DNA from: COMBO-56-21 sp963705355
Lineage (GTDB): Archaea > Thermoplasmatota > Thermoplasmata > UBA10834
Assembly (NCBI GenBank): GCA_963705355.1
Contig: OY970070.1
Location: forward strand, 1,550,001-1,614,000
Reading direction: 5' to 3'
Length of the DNA stretch: 64,000 bases
Positions 33,401 to 41,626 of the stretch are shown piece by piece (position 1 is the first letter of the stretch; each line of letters starts with the position of its first letter). The notes under the pieces were generated by a model, which did no database searches, was not told the DNA's origin, and saw nothing but the letters and a program-made list of their open reading frames with translations. The translations under genes were made by a program, and so were the position numbers.

Positions 33401-36400
33401 CTCGCTCCTTTCGGGAACGTCACTCTCACAGTCTCGTCTGGAGGCGCGAAGAACACGGGGCTGGTCGGAAGCAACAAAATCACCAGCGTTAAGTTCAATG
33501 TCACTGACAACCAGGCGATGAGGGTCAAGGAGGACCGGAATAATGACGGTGTGCCCGACTACATCATAACCAAGGATTTCAAGATGAAGGGCACAGAGAC
33601 CACGGGCAACATCTTCTGGGACCTCGATTCGGATGGCAACTATACTGCCAACACGGACCAGCTGATATCGGACGCGATCGTCTTTGCCAAGGACCTTAAC
33701 ACCAGCCAGACTTTCATGATCAACGCGACTGATGGAACGTTCGATGTCCTGCTACCGCCTGGACAGTATGACATCAAGGCATTCCTGTTCGGTACGAATG
33801 TGACGATGGCCCAGCGGACCAACGTAACTGCTGGCTCGAAGTCCACTCAGAACCTCGCGGTGCCGGCGTGCGGAGTGATTGGCGACATAGCATATGTCAA
33901 CGGCACGCCCGCGTCGGACATCGAACTTGTGCTCACGGACCTATCAAGCGGCGTACAGCTGGGACTACACACTAACGAGAACGGCACGTATTCGTACAAC
34001 CCAATCCTCTCCGGCCACTATGTCCTCACGACCAGCGCTCCGGATGTCATGTTGTTCAACGCGCTCATCGACCTTGCATCCACCCAGTATCTCGTCAAGA
34101 ACCTCACTGCCTTCCCCAAATCGACCATAAAGGCCAGGGCGGTCGTCGGGAACTCGCCTGCTCCCTATGCCGTGTACATGGCTTCGAACGATTACGACCC
34201 GACGGCCGTTATCACCGGCCAGGCGGATCAGTTCGGCTGGATCAACATCGAGGTGCCGGAGGGCCCGTGGACGATATACGCGACATCGTACTCAGGGACA
34301 AGCGAATACGCTGGCGCTGAGCGCTTTGACACATCGATCTCATCCTCTGTTGGCGGGACGATATCCCTTGTGGCCGCGACCTATGTTACCGGCACTCTCA
34401 AGAGCCCCTCGTTCTCCTCGTTGGGCAACGACTACGTCGTCTTCGAGATGTCCAGCGGAGCGAGGATCCCTGTCATGATCGACAGTGCGGGCTCATTCAA
34501 CCTCAAGCTGCCTGCCGGGACATACAACGTGACCAGCACCAGCACCAGCGCGAAGGGCATCTATTCGAGCACCGTGTCCGTCCAGGGATCTTCGACCAGC
34601 CTGCTGATAAAGATGTCCAACGGTGTGGTCCTCCAAGGCTTCGTCTATATGGACCAGGACGCCATGGAGGGCGTCTCGTCCTCAGACATCGGGAGATATG
34701 CCGAGCTGAAGATCACCGACTCCAGCGGCAGATCGTTCACGACGGAGTCCCTCGCGGATGGCTCGTTCGTCGCCGTGTTTCCCAAGGACTCGCAGGCAGT
34801 GCTGACTCTCAAGAATCCGGGATATTCGCAGTGGTCTCGGGAGGTCACCGCGACAGCCGACAACAGCTCCGGTGTTCTTGTAGCCATGCCTGACAACGTG
34901 GTCGTTTCCGGCCAGGTCACATATCAAGGCAATGGCGTCAGAGGAGTAAGTGTGGCCTTCCTGCCCTCATCCTTCTTGATGAGCCCGTTCTACGTCACGA
35001 CTGGCCCCGCCGGAACGTATACAGTTTCCCTTCCTGCGACGACCTACAGTGTCGTCGTCGAGCAGGACACCACGCCCGAGGGCGGCGAGAGGTATGTATA
35101 TGACCAGTCCCTGCTGGTCCTGCCGAGCGGAGATGTGGTCAAGGACGATATCCAGCTCATCAAGAAAGTCGAGATGTTCGGTTTTGTCCTCGGCGCTTCT
35201 GATAACCTCAAGCTTACTCTGCAGGGTCCGGAGAGGAAGGATCTGACCCTGACCTCGCTAAACTACTCAGTGTTCGTACTGCCAGGGACTTACAAGGTCT
35301 ACGGCACAGGGCTTTTGGGCGGAGCGCACTATGCTAGCATGAGCACTGCAGTGGTCTCGTTCTCCTCCAGGCAATACGATGTCCAGCTCAGTCTAGCCTA
35401 CGAGGTCTCAGGGACAATCACGACGGGATCGTCGCCCGCGGGCAACCCGGTGACGGTCACTGCGACCTCGTCGACGGGGGAATCCGTCACTAAGCTGTCC
35501 TCTGCCCATGGCAGCTACACGATCGAGCTGCCGCCGGGCACCTACAGCGTTTCGTATCTTCTCGAGACCAGCAGTTCATCGAACGGGCGGACGCTCTATG
35601 TGGAGTGGTTCGCTGACAAGGCCGTGACCGTCGGATCATCCGCGATCGCCTTGGACGCCAGCCTCGAGATGCGCCTCGACAACACGACCTTCTCGGGCAC
35701 CGTCCTCGGACCTGGTGGCGCGGGCCTGGAAGCATATGTGCAGATCATCGCGAACTCGAAATACGGCTTGAACTCCTCGTTCTATACGTCGCCCGCCGGG
35801 GCATTCGCTGTTAGCGTACAGCCGGGAGATTACACACTCCATGTCCTCAGACTGCAGGACAAGCGCGCGGCGATGAGCACGATTTCTCTGTCGAGGAACG
35901 TCCCTCTCGACATGCGCATAAACCTGACCGAAGCGAAGTATCTCTCCGGCAAGGTCACGGTCGGAGACGTGGGCGCGGCCTTGGACGTCTCCGTCTCTCA
36001 CGGCAATGCGAAGCTGCACCTCATGTCCGGGTCTGATGGCAGCTTCACAGTGCTCGTTCCGAAGGGCAACTACACCCTGAGCGCGTCGACATCAGCTGTC
36101 GAAAGCGGAATCACAGTCGCCTACTCGGGCTCCACTGCGGTCTCAGTCAATACGACAGACGTCTTCTCCGATTTCGCGCTCGCAAGGGATACAAAGCGGG
36201 GCGTTTCTGCATACTGGAACTCCAACCTGACTCAGACGGCCAAGCCCGGCGTCAAGGTCATCTATTCGTTCACGATCACCAACACGGGCAACGCGGAGGA
36301 TCTGTTCCTGATCACTTTCGTCGGTTCGGGGTTCGATGTCTCGTTCTCGCCTAGCGAGGTGACGCTCGGCTTCGGCGTGGACAACGCGGCCACGATATTC

Positions 36401-37045
36401 GCCAACGTGACCGCCAAGAGCACGATCCCCGCGGGCAAGACGAAGGTCGATTGCCTTGTGCGCTCCAAAGCGCTCGCGTCTGCCAGGTCGTCGATTGCGC
36501 TCTACATGAACGTTGCGCCAGTGAATGGCGTGGCGGTCACTAGCCTGAACACCTCCCAGCCAGTGTACTCGAAAAACACAGTGACCACCTTCAGGGTGAA
36601 CAACACTGGGAACGTGGACGGTATCTTCCTAGTGCAAGTGGCAAACCTGCCATCACTGTCTGCCGTGGGCTGGACTGCGAACATCGTGGATCCGACCACG
36701 AACGCCACCGTCACCGAGGTGAACCTCACGGCCTTCGGTTCGAAGGAGCTCATGGTCAACTTCACGATGATCAGGTCGAACCCGGATCCCAATGCCACGG
36801 CATCGGTGTTGGCGAGCTCGAAGGCCGATCCGGGGACGAGCGTGTACGGGTCTGTGCCCGTCATGGTCCCGGACCTGTCCATAGGTCCTGGTGGCCTGCA
36901 GGTGGTGCGGGGCGATGTCGCGTACGAGTACGATAAAACCATCGTGTATGTCGACGTAGCCCTGGTGGCCTCTCTGGCCGGTATGTTCCTCGCATTCTTC
37001 TTCCTGAGGAAGAAGAAGGGCCTCGGAGGAGGTGGCAAGAAGTGA
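30464..37045 (+). CDS. aglB: Oligosaccharyltransferase AglB (STT3) with a giant modular extracellular region
   Basis: A 2,193-residue protein; archaeal AglB is usually 650-1,000. The N-terminal 480 residues hold about 13 membrane spans with the metal-binding motifs GGSDSYYW and SDADHDSF. The catalytic WWDYG is at about residue 608, in SWWDYGFEAIEAGGHP. It transfers the lipid-linked glycan to Asn-X-Ser/Thr of surface proteins. From about residue 935 to 1900 come some eleven beta-sandwich modules of the carboxypeptidase-regulatory / Cna-B kind, each with a G-x-V start and a DG-x-Y...PxGxY core. Two NEW3/CARDB-like domains and a C-terminal membrane helix with RKKKG follow. The extension is rich in N-glycosylation sequons. 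The open frame is unbroken and codon use uniform. The stop overlaps the next gene as GTGA. Confidence 0.92.
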   Translation: MGYYHQVAQSLAEARESPPRSFLSKLKRGDGRPSELRKWITANWSSLFMLFFIFVLALFIRSYFAYSIASGNGYLVSGGSDSYYWERIINYSAHTGKQLYDDTMLSYPVGIRNPRPPFYSMSVVVPAVIAQDMFKSLQDSLGWTLMWSTAFWGALTVIPTYFLGKETFGRRAGLVAAFLLAVMPSHVQRSVLSDADHDSFILFFIVLTFYFLLKAVKTQEHRKWVENWRSWTSIKRGLRDYFTHSKTPVLYALLAGVSYGSVILAWVGFGYVIVLILVYYLIQVMLNRFKNLDSTSITLIVFIAMGFGFLLSFPVYFEQTLIAVRFDVPVYLFFASMILGMLFVVSRDFPWTLTLPAIAMILIVGVLLINVIDPALGQAILSGEGYFVQNKLYSTIAEAKAPKFSELALGFGMVTFFMSLIGLVWAFLKVPKKATSEYIFIVVWLGAAIFMAISAARFMFNAAPAFAIVAAWVTVVIVDRLDFNSVRKSLVGAGGSYLRIIRKSVKIRHVVGALFLAFMVVLPNVWYATDAGIPSETKSKLDRQIYNSIPSFLRPAGYDTVNGSDWYLGAFGYSLPLPRYYFPAAWDWFSNRDSGILPESQRPAYVSWWDYGFEAIEAGGHPTVADNFQNGYQLTGNVIMAQSEQEAIAIFAYRLIQGAVVVGKEPQVFDLFEKYGVDTDRMLQIIHGPGQPIINDVLADPTVYGPMDSTLSDANARIVAARVELSKVGLENLVSLYGDLCDLTGWDIRYFSVDSRMFPRSGRDTGIFYAPAKLSDRRIISGSTPIDFYEIKAVNQNGYEYSLDQVTSDMTIVDYAIDYKDMFYKSMLYRAMGGFMGTDIGLTNDGVPGLSGSLSNYAAAPAWNLTHFRMVYRTVYYNQYPDPEYKKHPDAWTAVGLDEASALQAQINSGEVQGVIDTSSSALYTAGAVFLEYYEGAFVNGTLTTEEGSPVGGMRVTIQDEYGIPHGSVLTDSNGQYSLLAPFGNVTLTVSSGGAKNTGLVGSNKITSVKFNVTDNQAMRVKEDRNNDGVPDYIITKDFKMKGTETTGNIFWDLDSDGNYTANTDQLISDAIVFAKDLNTSQTFMINATDGTFDVLLPPGQYDIKAFLFGTNVTMAQRTNVTAGSKSTQNLAVPACGVIGDIAYVNGTPASDIELVLTDLSSGVQLGLHTNENGTYSYNPILSGHYVLTTSAPDVMLFNALIDLASTQYLVKNLTAFPKSTIKARAVVGNSPAPYAVYMASNDYDPTAVITGQADQFGWINIEVPEGPWTIYATSYSGTSEYAGAERFDTSISSSVGGTISLVAATYVTGTLKSPSFSSLGNDYVVFEMSSGARIPVMIDSAGSFNLKLPAGTYNVTSTSTSAKGIYSSTVSVQGSSTSLLIKMSNGVVLQGFVYMDQDAMEGVSSSDIGRYAELKITDSSGRSFTTESLADGSFVAVFPKDSQAVLTLKNPGYSQWSREVTATADNSSGVLVAMPDNVVVSGQVTYQGNGVRGVSVAFLPSSFLMSPFYVTTGPAGTYTVSLPATTYSVVVEQDTTPEGGERYVYDQSLLVLPSGDVVKDDIQLIKKVEMFGFVLGASDNLKLTLQGPERKDLTLTSLNYSVFVLPGTYKVYGTGLLGGAHYASMSTAVVSFSSRQYDVQLSLAYEVSGTITTGSSPAGNPVTVTATSSTGESVTKLSSAHGSYTIELPPGTYSVSYLLETSSSSNGRTLYVEWFADKAVTVGSSAIALDASLEMRLDNTTFSGTVLGPGGAGLEAYVQIIANSKYGLNSSFYTSPAGAFAVSVQPGDYTLHVLRLQDKRAAMSTISLSRNVPLDMRINLTEAKYLSGKVTVGDVGAALDVSVSHGNAKLHLMSGSDGSFTVLVPKGNYTLSASTSAVESGITVAYSGSTAVSVNTTDVFSDFALARDTKRGVSAYWNSNLTQTAKPGVKVIYSFTITNTGNAEDLFLITFVGSGFDVSFSPSEVTLGFGVDNAATIFANVTAKSTIPAGKTKVDCLVRSKALASARSSIALYMNVAPVNGVAVTSLNTSQPVYSKNTVTTFRVNNTGNVDGIFLVQVANLPSLSAVGWTANIVDPTTNATVTEVNLTAFGSKELMVNFTMIRSNPDPNATASVLASSKADPGTSVYGSVPVMVPDLSIGPGGLQVVRGDVAYEYDKTIVYVDVALVASLAGMFLAFFFLRKKKGLGGGGKK

Positions 37046-37848
37046 CAGGCTTGCGCGTGGTCAGGGCGTTCTTGATGTTCGTGATGGCGTCCTTGATGAT
37101 CGCTCCAGTCGCTTGGGTGGCGCATCCCACCGCTGATGCAGCTGCAGTGAGCGGCGTGAGCATAGACCTCGGCCATCCGGCCTTCGCGGGCAAGAACCAG
37201 ACCGTCGAGTGTGTGCTGACGATCACCGGTGGGCCTGCCGAAAATACGATAGGCAACTTCTCGTACCAAGCCGAGATCATCGGCACGAACACCACGGGCT
37301 CGGCGGTCACCCCTAGCTCGGCGGTATCGCCCACTGGAGTGTTCATCCTGAACATCACCATGCCGACGACTGCGCCCCAGACCATCAAGATCAGGATCAA
37401 CGCCACCTCGAAAGAGTCCGCGACTTCCACCTCGACCAGAGCCGAGTCGGATTTCTCGATGAAGGTCGTGGACCCCATCGTGATCCGGGCGACGATCTAT
37501 AACACAGGAGCCGTCGATGCGCAGAACGTCACGGCGAAGTTCTACGCGGACGGCGAGCTGCTCGAGACCCGGGTGATCAACGTGTCCGCGGGTTCGTCCG
37601 AGCAGATCGAGTATAACTGGACCTTCCTAAACATCAAGAAGGGCAAGCATGTGATCACTGTCTCCGTGAACGACCCAGGCAAGGTCGTCGAGTTCAGCGA
37701 CGGCAACAACGTGTTCTCCCGGACAGTCTATGTGGGCAAGCAGGGGAACCCGACCGGGGCCGTGCTGACCATCGGCATCATCGTCATGTCGGTGCTCGTC
37801 GGGCTAGTGTACATCTCGAAGCCGCCTCCCCGAAAGAAAAAGCCTTGA
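37042..37848 (+). CDS. Membrane-anchored CARDB-domain surface protein coupled to aglB
   Basis: A 268-residue secreted protein. A signal peptide (VVRAFLMFVMASLMIAPVAW, cleavage near ADAAA) is followed by two Ig-like domains. The second is a CARDB type: VIRATIYNTGAVDAQNVTAKF then GKHVITVSVNDP and GNNVFSRTVYV. A C-terminal transmembrane helix (VLTIGIIVMSVLVGLVYIS) precedes a basic PPPRKKKP anchor. At least eight N-x-S/T sites are present, so it should be N-glycosylated. The GTG start overlaps the aglB stop (GTGA), so the two are probably translated together. A role as accessory subunit or nearby substrate of AglB is an inference. Confidence 0.85.
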   Translation: MTGLRVVRAFLMFVMASLMIAPVAWVAHPTADAAAVSGVSIDLGHPAFAGKNQTVECVLTITGGPAENTIGNFSYQAEIIGTNTTGSAVTPSSAVSPTGVFILNITMPTTAPQTIKIRINATSKESATSTSTRAESDFSMKVVDPIVIRATIYNTGAVDAQNVTAKFYADGELLETRVINVSAGSSEQIEYNWTFLNIKKGKHVITVSVNDPGKVVEFSDGNNVFSRTVYVGKQGNPTGAVLTIGIIVMSVLVGLVYISKPPPRKKKP

Positions 37849-37883
37849 ACGACACTCACTTCCTGAACGGTCTGGGCAATCTC

Positions 37884-37890
37884 TTTATAT
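37884..37890 (+). promoter_or_regulatory. TATA box for thioredoxin
   Basis: TTTATAT lies about 45 bases before the thioredoxin start, a good archaeal match implying a leader of some 20 bases. Confidence 0.5.
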
Positions 37891-37932
37891 GGAAGATTCT
37901 TTACCTCGGGCCACCACTAGGAAGCGATCGTC

Positions 37933-38259
37933 TTGTCCGATGAGATCCTCCACATAAACGATGCCAGTTTCGATACGACCGTGAAGTCCTCTGCGAAGCT
38001 GATCGTCGACTGCTGGGCCCCATGGTGTGGCCCCTGCCGAATGCTCGCGCCCACGTTCGAGGCGCTTGCAAATGATTACAGGGGAAAGGTCGTCTTCGCG
38101 AAGCTTGACACGGACGAGAGCCCGAAGACCGCGATGAACCTCAGCATCCACAGCATCCCGACGCTGATATTCTTCAAGGACGGCCAACAGGTCGAGAGGC
38201 TCACGGGCGCACACCCGAGGGTGAACATCGAGGCCGTTATCAAGAAGCACTTCTCGTGA
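37933..38259 (+). CDS. trx: Thioredoxin
   Basis: A 108-residue thioredoxin with the active site WAPWCGPCR, the cis-proline loop SIPTLIFFKDG and the C-terminal helix of the fold. It reduces protein disulfides in the cytoplasm; no signal peptide is present. The start is TTG at 37933, since no ATG or GTG occurs before the first beta strand. It stands alone, convergent with the translin-like gene four bases away. Confidence 0.95.
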   Translation: MSDEILHINDASFDTTVKSSAKLIVDCWAPWCGPCRMLAPTFEALANDYRGKVVFAKLDTDESPKTAMNLSIHSIPTLIFFKDGQQVERLTGAHPRVNIEAVIKKHFS

Positions 38260-38263
38260 GCCG

Positions 38264-38881
38264 CTAGCCCTTCCTCAGGATCTCCTCTATCTTCTCGTGC
38301 AGGTTCTTCGCGCTCGCAGCGACAGCGACTTCCCCGCGCGTTTTCTCCAGGAGGCTCCGTGCGACGTCCTGCTTGTGCCTGAGCGGGACTATCGCCTCGG
38401 GATAGTCAAAGCGCATGATCGCGGTGAATATGTCCTCCATCCTGTCGAGGAAATGATTCGCCCTCGCGACCTTTCCCGTCTTCAACTCCTCCAGACAGAA
38501 CCTCCGTAGCTCGCCTATGGAATCGCCAAGGCCCAGGAGGTATGGCACGCTGCCGATCCCCAGCTCCTCGGGAGGGGGCACGTCGTCCCTTTCAATGATC
38601 GACATTATGATCCCGACTTCCGCGTATTCCTGAAGCGCTGTCTCCACGTAGCCTGCGTGCTCCAGCTCCAGATGATCCTTGAGAAGGCTGAGGAGCCGCA
38701 TCACTTCGTCCCTCAACTCGCCGACCTCAGCTTTTCCGTCCTTGCCCCGATAAAACCCTCTCAAGATGCTTCCGGACATCCGAGCGACGGCCCTGGAGGA
38801 CTTGAGCGCGACCTCCCTGATTTGATCCTTCTCGTCCAGCTCAGCCTCGATCTTGGAGATGACCTTCTCGAGTTCCTTCAA
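38264..38881 (-). CDS. Translin-family nucleic-acid-binding protein
   Basis: A 205-residue all-helical protein. ALKSSRAVARMSGSILRGF, YVETALQEYAEVGIIMSI, PYLLGLGDSIGELRRF and FLDRMEDIFTAIMRFDYPEA are the conserved segments of archaeal translin (COG2178). Eukaryotic translin with TRAX forms the C3PO ribonuclease, and archaeal homologues can form ring-shaped assemblies that bind or cut RNA. Whether this one has nuclease activity is open. Its ATG overlaps the purD stop (38878-38881), so it is co-translated with purD. Confidence 0.86.
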   Translation of the reverse strand: MKELEKVISKIEAELDEKDQIREVALKSSRAVARMSGSILRGFYRGKDGKAEVGELRDEVMRLLSLLKDHLELEHAGYVETALQEYAEVGIIMSIIERDDVPPPEELGIGSVPYLLGLGDSIGELRRFCLEELKTGKVARANHFLDRMEDIFTAIMRFDYPEAIVPLRHKQDVARSLLEKTRGEVAVAASAKNLHEKIEEILRKG

Positions 38882-40206
38882 ATGCGCCCACTCCTGATGT
38901 CTTCCATTCTTCGGACCTTGGCGTCGAGCATGCTCTTCTTGGCGATGTCGTGCCTAACATGAATCCTGCCGGTCACGTGCCTCAGGGCGTTCTCCGCGAT
39001 GCGTTCCGAATCTTCAATGGAATCGGCCACGCCCACTATGCCGACGGAGCGCGAGGTCGTGGTGTAAACCTTTCCATCCTTCTCGTTCACGCTCGCATAG
39101 TACAGCCTAGCACCCTCGCGCGCGATCGCCTGCTCATCAACGCCTATCTCCTCGCCCGCAAGTGATTTGGTGCCGTAGCCCTCAGGAACAACGTACTTGC
39201 AGACGGAGGACTTGGCTTCGAACTCCGCATCCTTCCTCGAAAGGCTTCCGTCGGCCATCCTCTTGCATATGCTGGTGAAATCGCTCTTCAGCAAGGAGAG
39301 GACGTTCATCGCCTCTGGGTCCCCGAACCTCGCGTTGAACTCGATAACCTTCGGCCCTTCCCTCGTGAGCATGAACTGTCCATAGAGGGTGCCCCTGTAC
39401 TCGGCCCCCTCCTTTCGCAGGGCGCCGATGACATCCTCCATGATCTTCACGGCGTCATCGTACTCGCCCTTCCTCAGGAAGGGAAGCAGCCCGCCTTTCT
39501 GAGAATAGGATCCCATCCCTCCCGTGTTCGGCCCCTTGTCCCCTTCGTAGGCGCGCTTGTGATCTTGCACGGCGGGCATCGGCACGATACGCCTTCCGTC
39601 GCAGAATGCCTGGACCGTGAATTCCTCTCCCACTAGTTTCTCTTCGAGGACTATCCTGGCAGCCCCTCCTATCTTAGAGAAGATCTCGTCCCCATATGCG
39701 AGGATGTCCTCCTTGGTCATCAAGTGCTCCCCGACGACCTTCACACCCTTGCCCCCGGTCAGTCCTGTCGGTTTCACAACCACATTCATCCCGAGCTTGT
39801 CCAGGGCAAGTTCTAGGTCTCTTGTGGTGTCGACGAGCGCGAAGTCAATCGAGCCTTTGATCTTGTGCTTGGAGAGCAGATCCCTCATGAAGCTCTTGGA
39901 GGTCTCGATCCTCGCAGCGGATCTGCTAGGACTAGCTGTCGGTATCCCCGCAGACCGTAACCCGTCTGCGAGTCCCACCTCCAGCGGAGCCTCCGGGCCT
40001 ATGACCGCGAGTTCGACTGCGCTTGCCCTCGCGAACTCGACCACCTTAGGGACATCGTTCTCGTCCACGAGCGTGTATCCCTTGGCGGCCTTGCAGATCC
40101 CCGGGTTCCTGTTCTTCAGGCAGGCGAAAACATCGGCCCCTGAGCGCACGAGGGCCACAACGATCGCGTGTTCCCGCGCCCCTCCCCCTACAGCCAGGAT
40201 TCTCAT
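38878..40206 (-). CDS. purD: Phosphoribosylamine-glycine ligase
   Basis: A 442-residue ATP-grasp ligase for the second step of purine synthesis. It starts with MRILAVGGGAREHAI, has VVKPTGLTGGKGVKVV for ATP binding, VQDHKRAYEGDKGPNTGGMGSY and VIEFNARFGDPEAMNVL for metal and substrate. All motifs of the family are intact and the length is normal. It is followed by the translin gene with a four-base overlap, and it is divergent from gatD. Confidence 0.96.
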   Translation of the reverse strand: MRILAVGGGAREHAIVVALVRSGADVFACLKNRNPGICKAAKGYTLVDENDVPKVVEFARASAVELAVIGPEAPLEVGLADGLRSAGIPTASPSRSAARIETSKSFMRDLLSKHKIKGSIDFALVDTTRDLELALDKLGMNVVVKPTGLTGGKGVKVVGEHLMTKEDILAYGDEIFSKIGGAARIVLEEKLVGEEFTVQAFCDGRRIVPMPAVQDHKRAYEGDKGPNTGGMGSYSQKGGLLPFLRKGEYDDAVKIMEDVIGALRKEGAEYRGTLYGQFMLTREGPKVIEFNARFGDPEAMNVLSLLKSDFTSICKRMADGSLSRKDAEFEAKSSVCKYVVPEGYGTKSLAGEEIGVDEQAIAREGARLYYASVNEKDGKVYTTTSRSVGIVGVADSIEDSERIAENALRHVTGRIHVRHDIAKKSMLDAKVRRMEDIRSGRI

Positions 40207-40303
40207 CTTATGCGACCTTCCGGTGCATCAGGTTGGAATCATAAAACATTGTCTGTTGCCCTCCACTGGCACTGGAGGATAGTATCTCTTAGCACCAGCA
40301 AAT

Positions 40304-40313
40304 GATTTAAAAC
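40304..40313 (+). promoter_or_regulatory. TATA box for gatD-gatE
   Basis: GATTTAAAAC ends 22 bases before the gatD ATG, so transcription should start at or within a few bases of the start codon. The mRNA is probably leaderless, and no ribosome site precedes the ATG. Confidence 0.6.
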
Positions 40314-40335
40314 GAATAACCCTATCCACCAGTCG

Positions 40336-41625
40336 ATGAAGTACTCTGGCTTCGTCGGCAAGCTGCTGGACGAAGCGGATGCGGAGCTCGGTGATGTCAT
40401 CGAGGTTCGAAGAGCCAAGGACGTGCAGACGGGCATCCTGATGCCCCATCACGACTTCAGCGACACATCGATAATAACGCTCAAACTGCCGAACGGCTAC
40501 AATGTCGGCGTCAAGGCCGGCAAGGACACGAAAGTGAAAGTCGTCTCCAAGCGGGAGAGCAGGGAGCGCAAGAAGATACTCCTGCCAAGTGATCCCGCGA
40601 AGAAGGATGTCGCGGTCATCAGCACGGGTGGAACAATCGCCTCTTACGTCGACTACCGAACCGGAGCGGTCCATCCGGCCATCTCGGCGGAGGAGCTGAT
40701 ATTCTCAGTGCCGGAGCTTCTCGACCTGTGCAATGTCCGAGCGAAGGTCCTCTATTCGATACTGAGCGAGAACATGAAGGTGACGCACTGGCAAGGACTG
40801 GCCAGAGCGGTTGCCGACGAGCTCAACTCAGGTGCTGTCGGAGTTATAGTACCTCACGGTACAGACACGCTTGGATTCACATCGGCCGCGCTGTCCTTCA
40901 TGCTGCGGAATCTGACGGGCCCTGTGGTCTGTGTCGGGTCCCAGAGATCGTCCGACCGTCCTTCGTCCGATGCGATCATGAACCTGCTCGCAGCCACAAG
41001 ACTTTGCGTGGACAGCGACCTCGCAGAAGTCGTTGTCCTGATGCACGGTGAATCCTCGGATTCCTATAATCTTGCCCACAGAGGCACCAAGGTAAGGAAG
41101 ATGCATTCGTCCAGAAGGGACGCGTTCAAGAGCATCAACTTGGAGCCGATCGTGAAGGTGGAGGGCTCTGAGATGACATTCCTCGCCGACTACACGAAGC
41201 GTTCCAAGGGGCCCGTCGAGCTGAAAGACAGGATCGATGGCAGGGCGAGCATGCTGCACTTCTACCCGGGGTTTGAGGCCGAGCACTTCGACCTGATAGC
41301 CGAGAAGGTGAAGGGCATCGTCGTCGCTGGCACCGGCCTCGGCCATGTGTCAGAGGAAATCGTGGGGTCGATCAAGCGGGCGGTCAAGAACGGCGTCTAT
41401 GTGTACATCACGACCCAGTGCCTTTACGGCGCGGTCAACCTCAACGTCTACTCCACCGGCAGGGATATGATCGTGGCCGGCGCGATCCCGCTCGGCGACA
41501 TGCTGCCAGAGACGGCCTATGTCAAGCTCATGTGGACCATGGGCCAGACCAAAGACCCGGACGAGGTCCGGAAGATCATGCTGACGAACATCGCTGGCGA
41601 GTTCACTTCGAGGAGGCAGATCTGA
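40336..41625 (+). CDS. gatD: Glutamyl-tRNA(Gln) amidotransferase subunit D
   Basis: A 429-residue GatD. An N-terminal SH3-like AnsA-like domain (about 1-85) is followed by an L-asparaginase-type amidase: STGGTIAS with the nucleophilic Thr, PHGTDTLGFTSAAL with the second Thr and Asp, and VLMHGESSD. GatD releases ammonia from glutamine (or asparagine), which GatE uses to convert Glu-tRNA(Gln) to Gln-tRNA(Gln). GatDE is an archaea-only complex. gatE follows after one base. Confidence 0.96.
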   Translation: MKYSGFVGKLLDEADAELGDVIEVRRAKDVQTGILMPHHDFSDTSIITLKLPNGYNVGVKAGKDTKVKVVSKRESRERKKILLPSDPAKKDVAVISTGGTIASYVDYRTGAVHPAISAEELIFSVPELLDLCNVRAKVLYSILSENMKVTHWQGLARAVADELNSGAVGVIVPHGTDTLGFTSAALSFMLRNLTGPVVCVGSQRSSDRPSSDAIMNLLAATRLCVDSDLAEVVVLMHGESSDSYNLAHRGTKVRKMHSSRRDAFKSINLEPIVKVEGSEMTFLADYTKRSKGPVELKDRIDGRASMLHFYPGFEAEHFDLIAEKVKGIVVAGTGLGHVSEEIVGSIKRAVKNGVYVYITTQCLYGAVNLNVYSTGRDMIVAGAIPLGDMLPETAYVKLMWTMGQTKDPDEVRKIMLTNIAGEFTSRRQI

Positions 41626-41626
41626 C

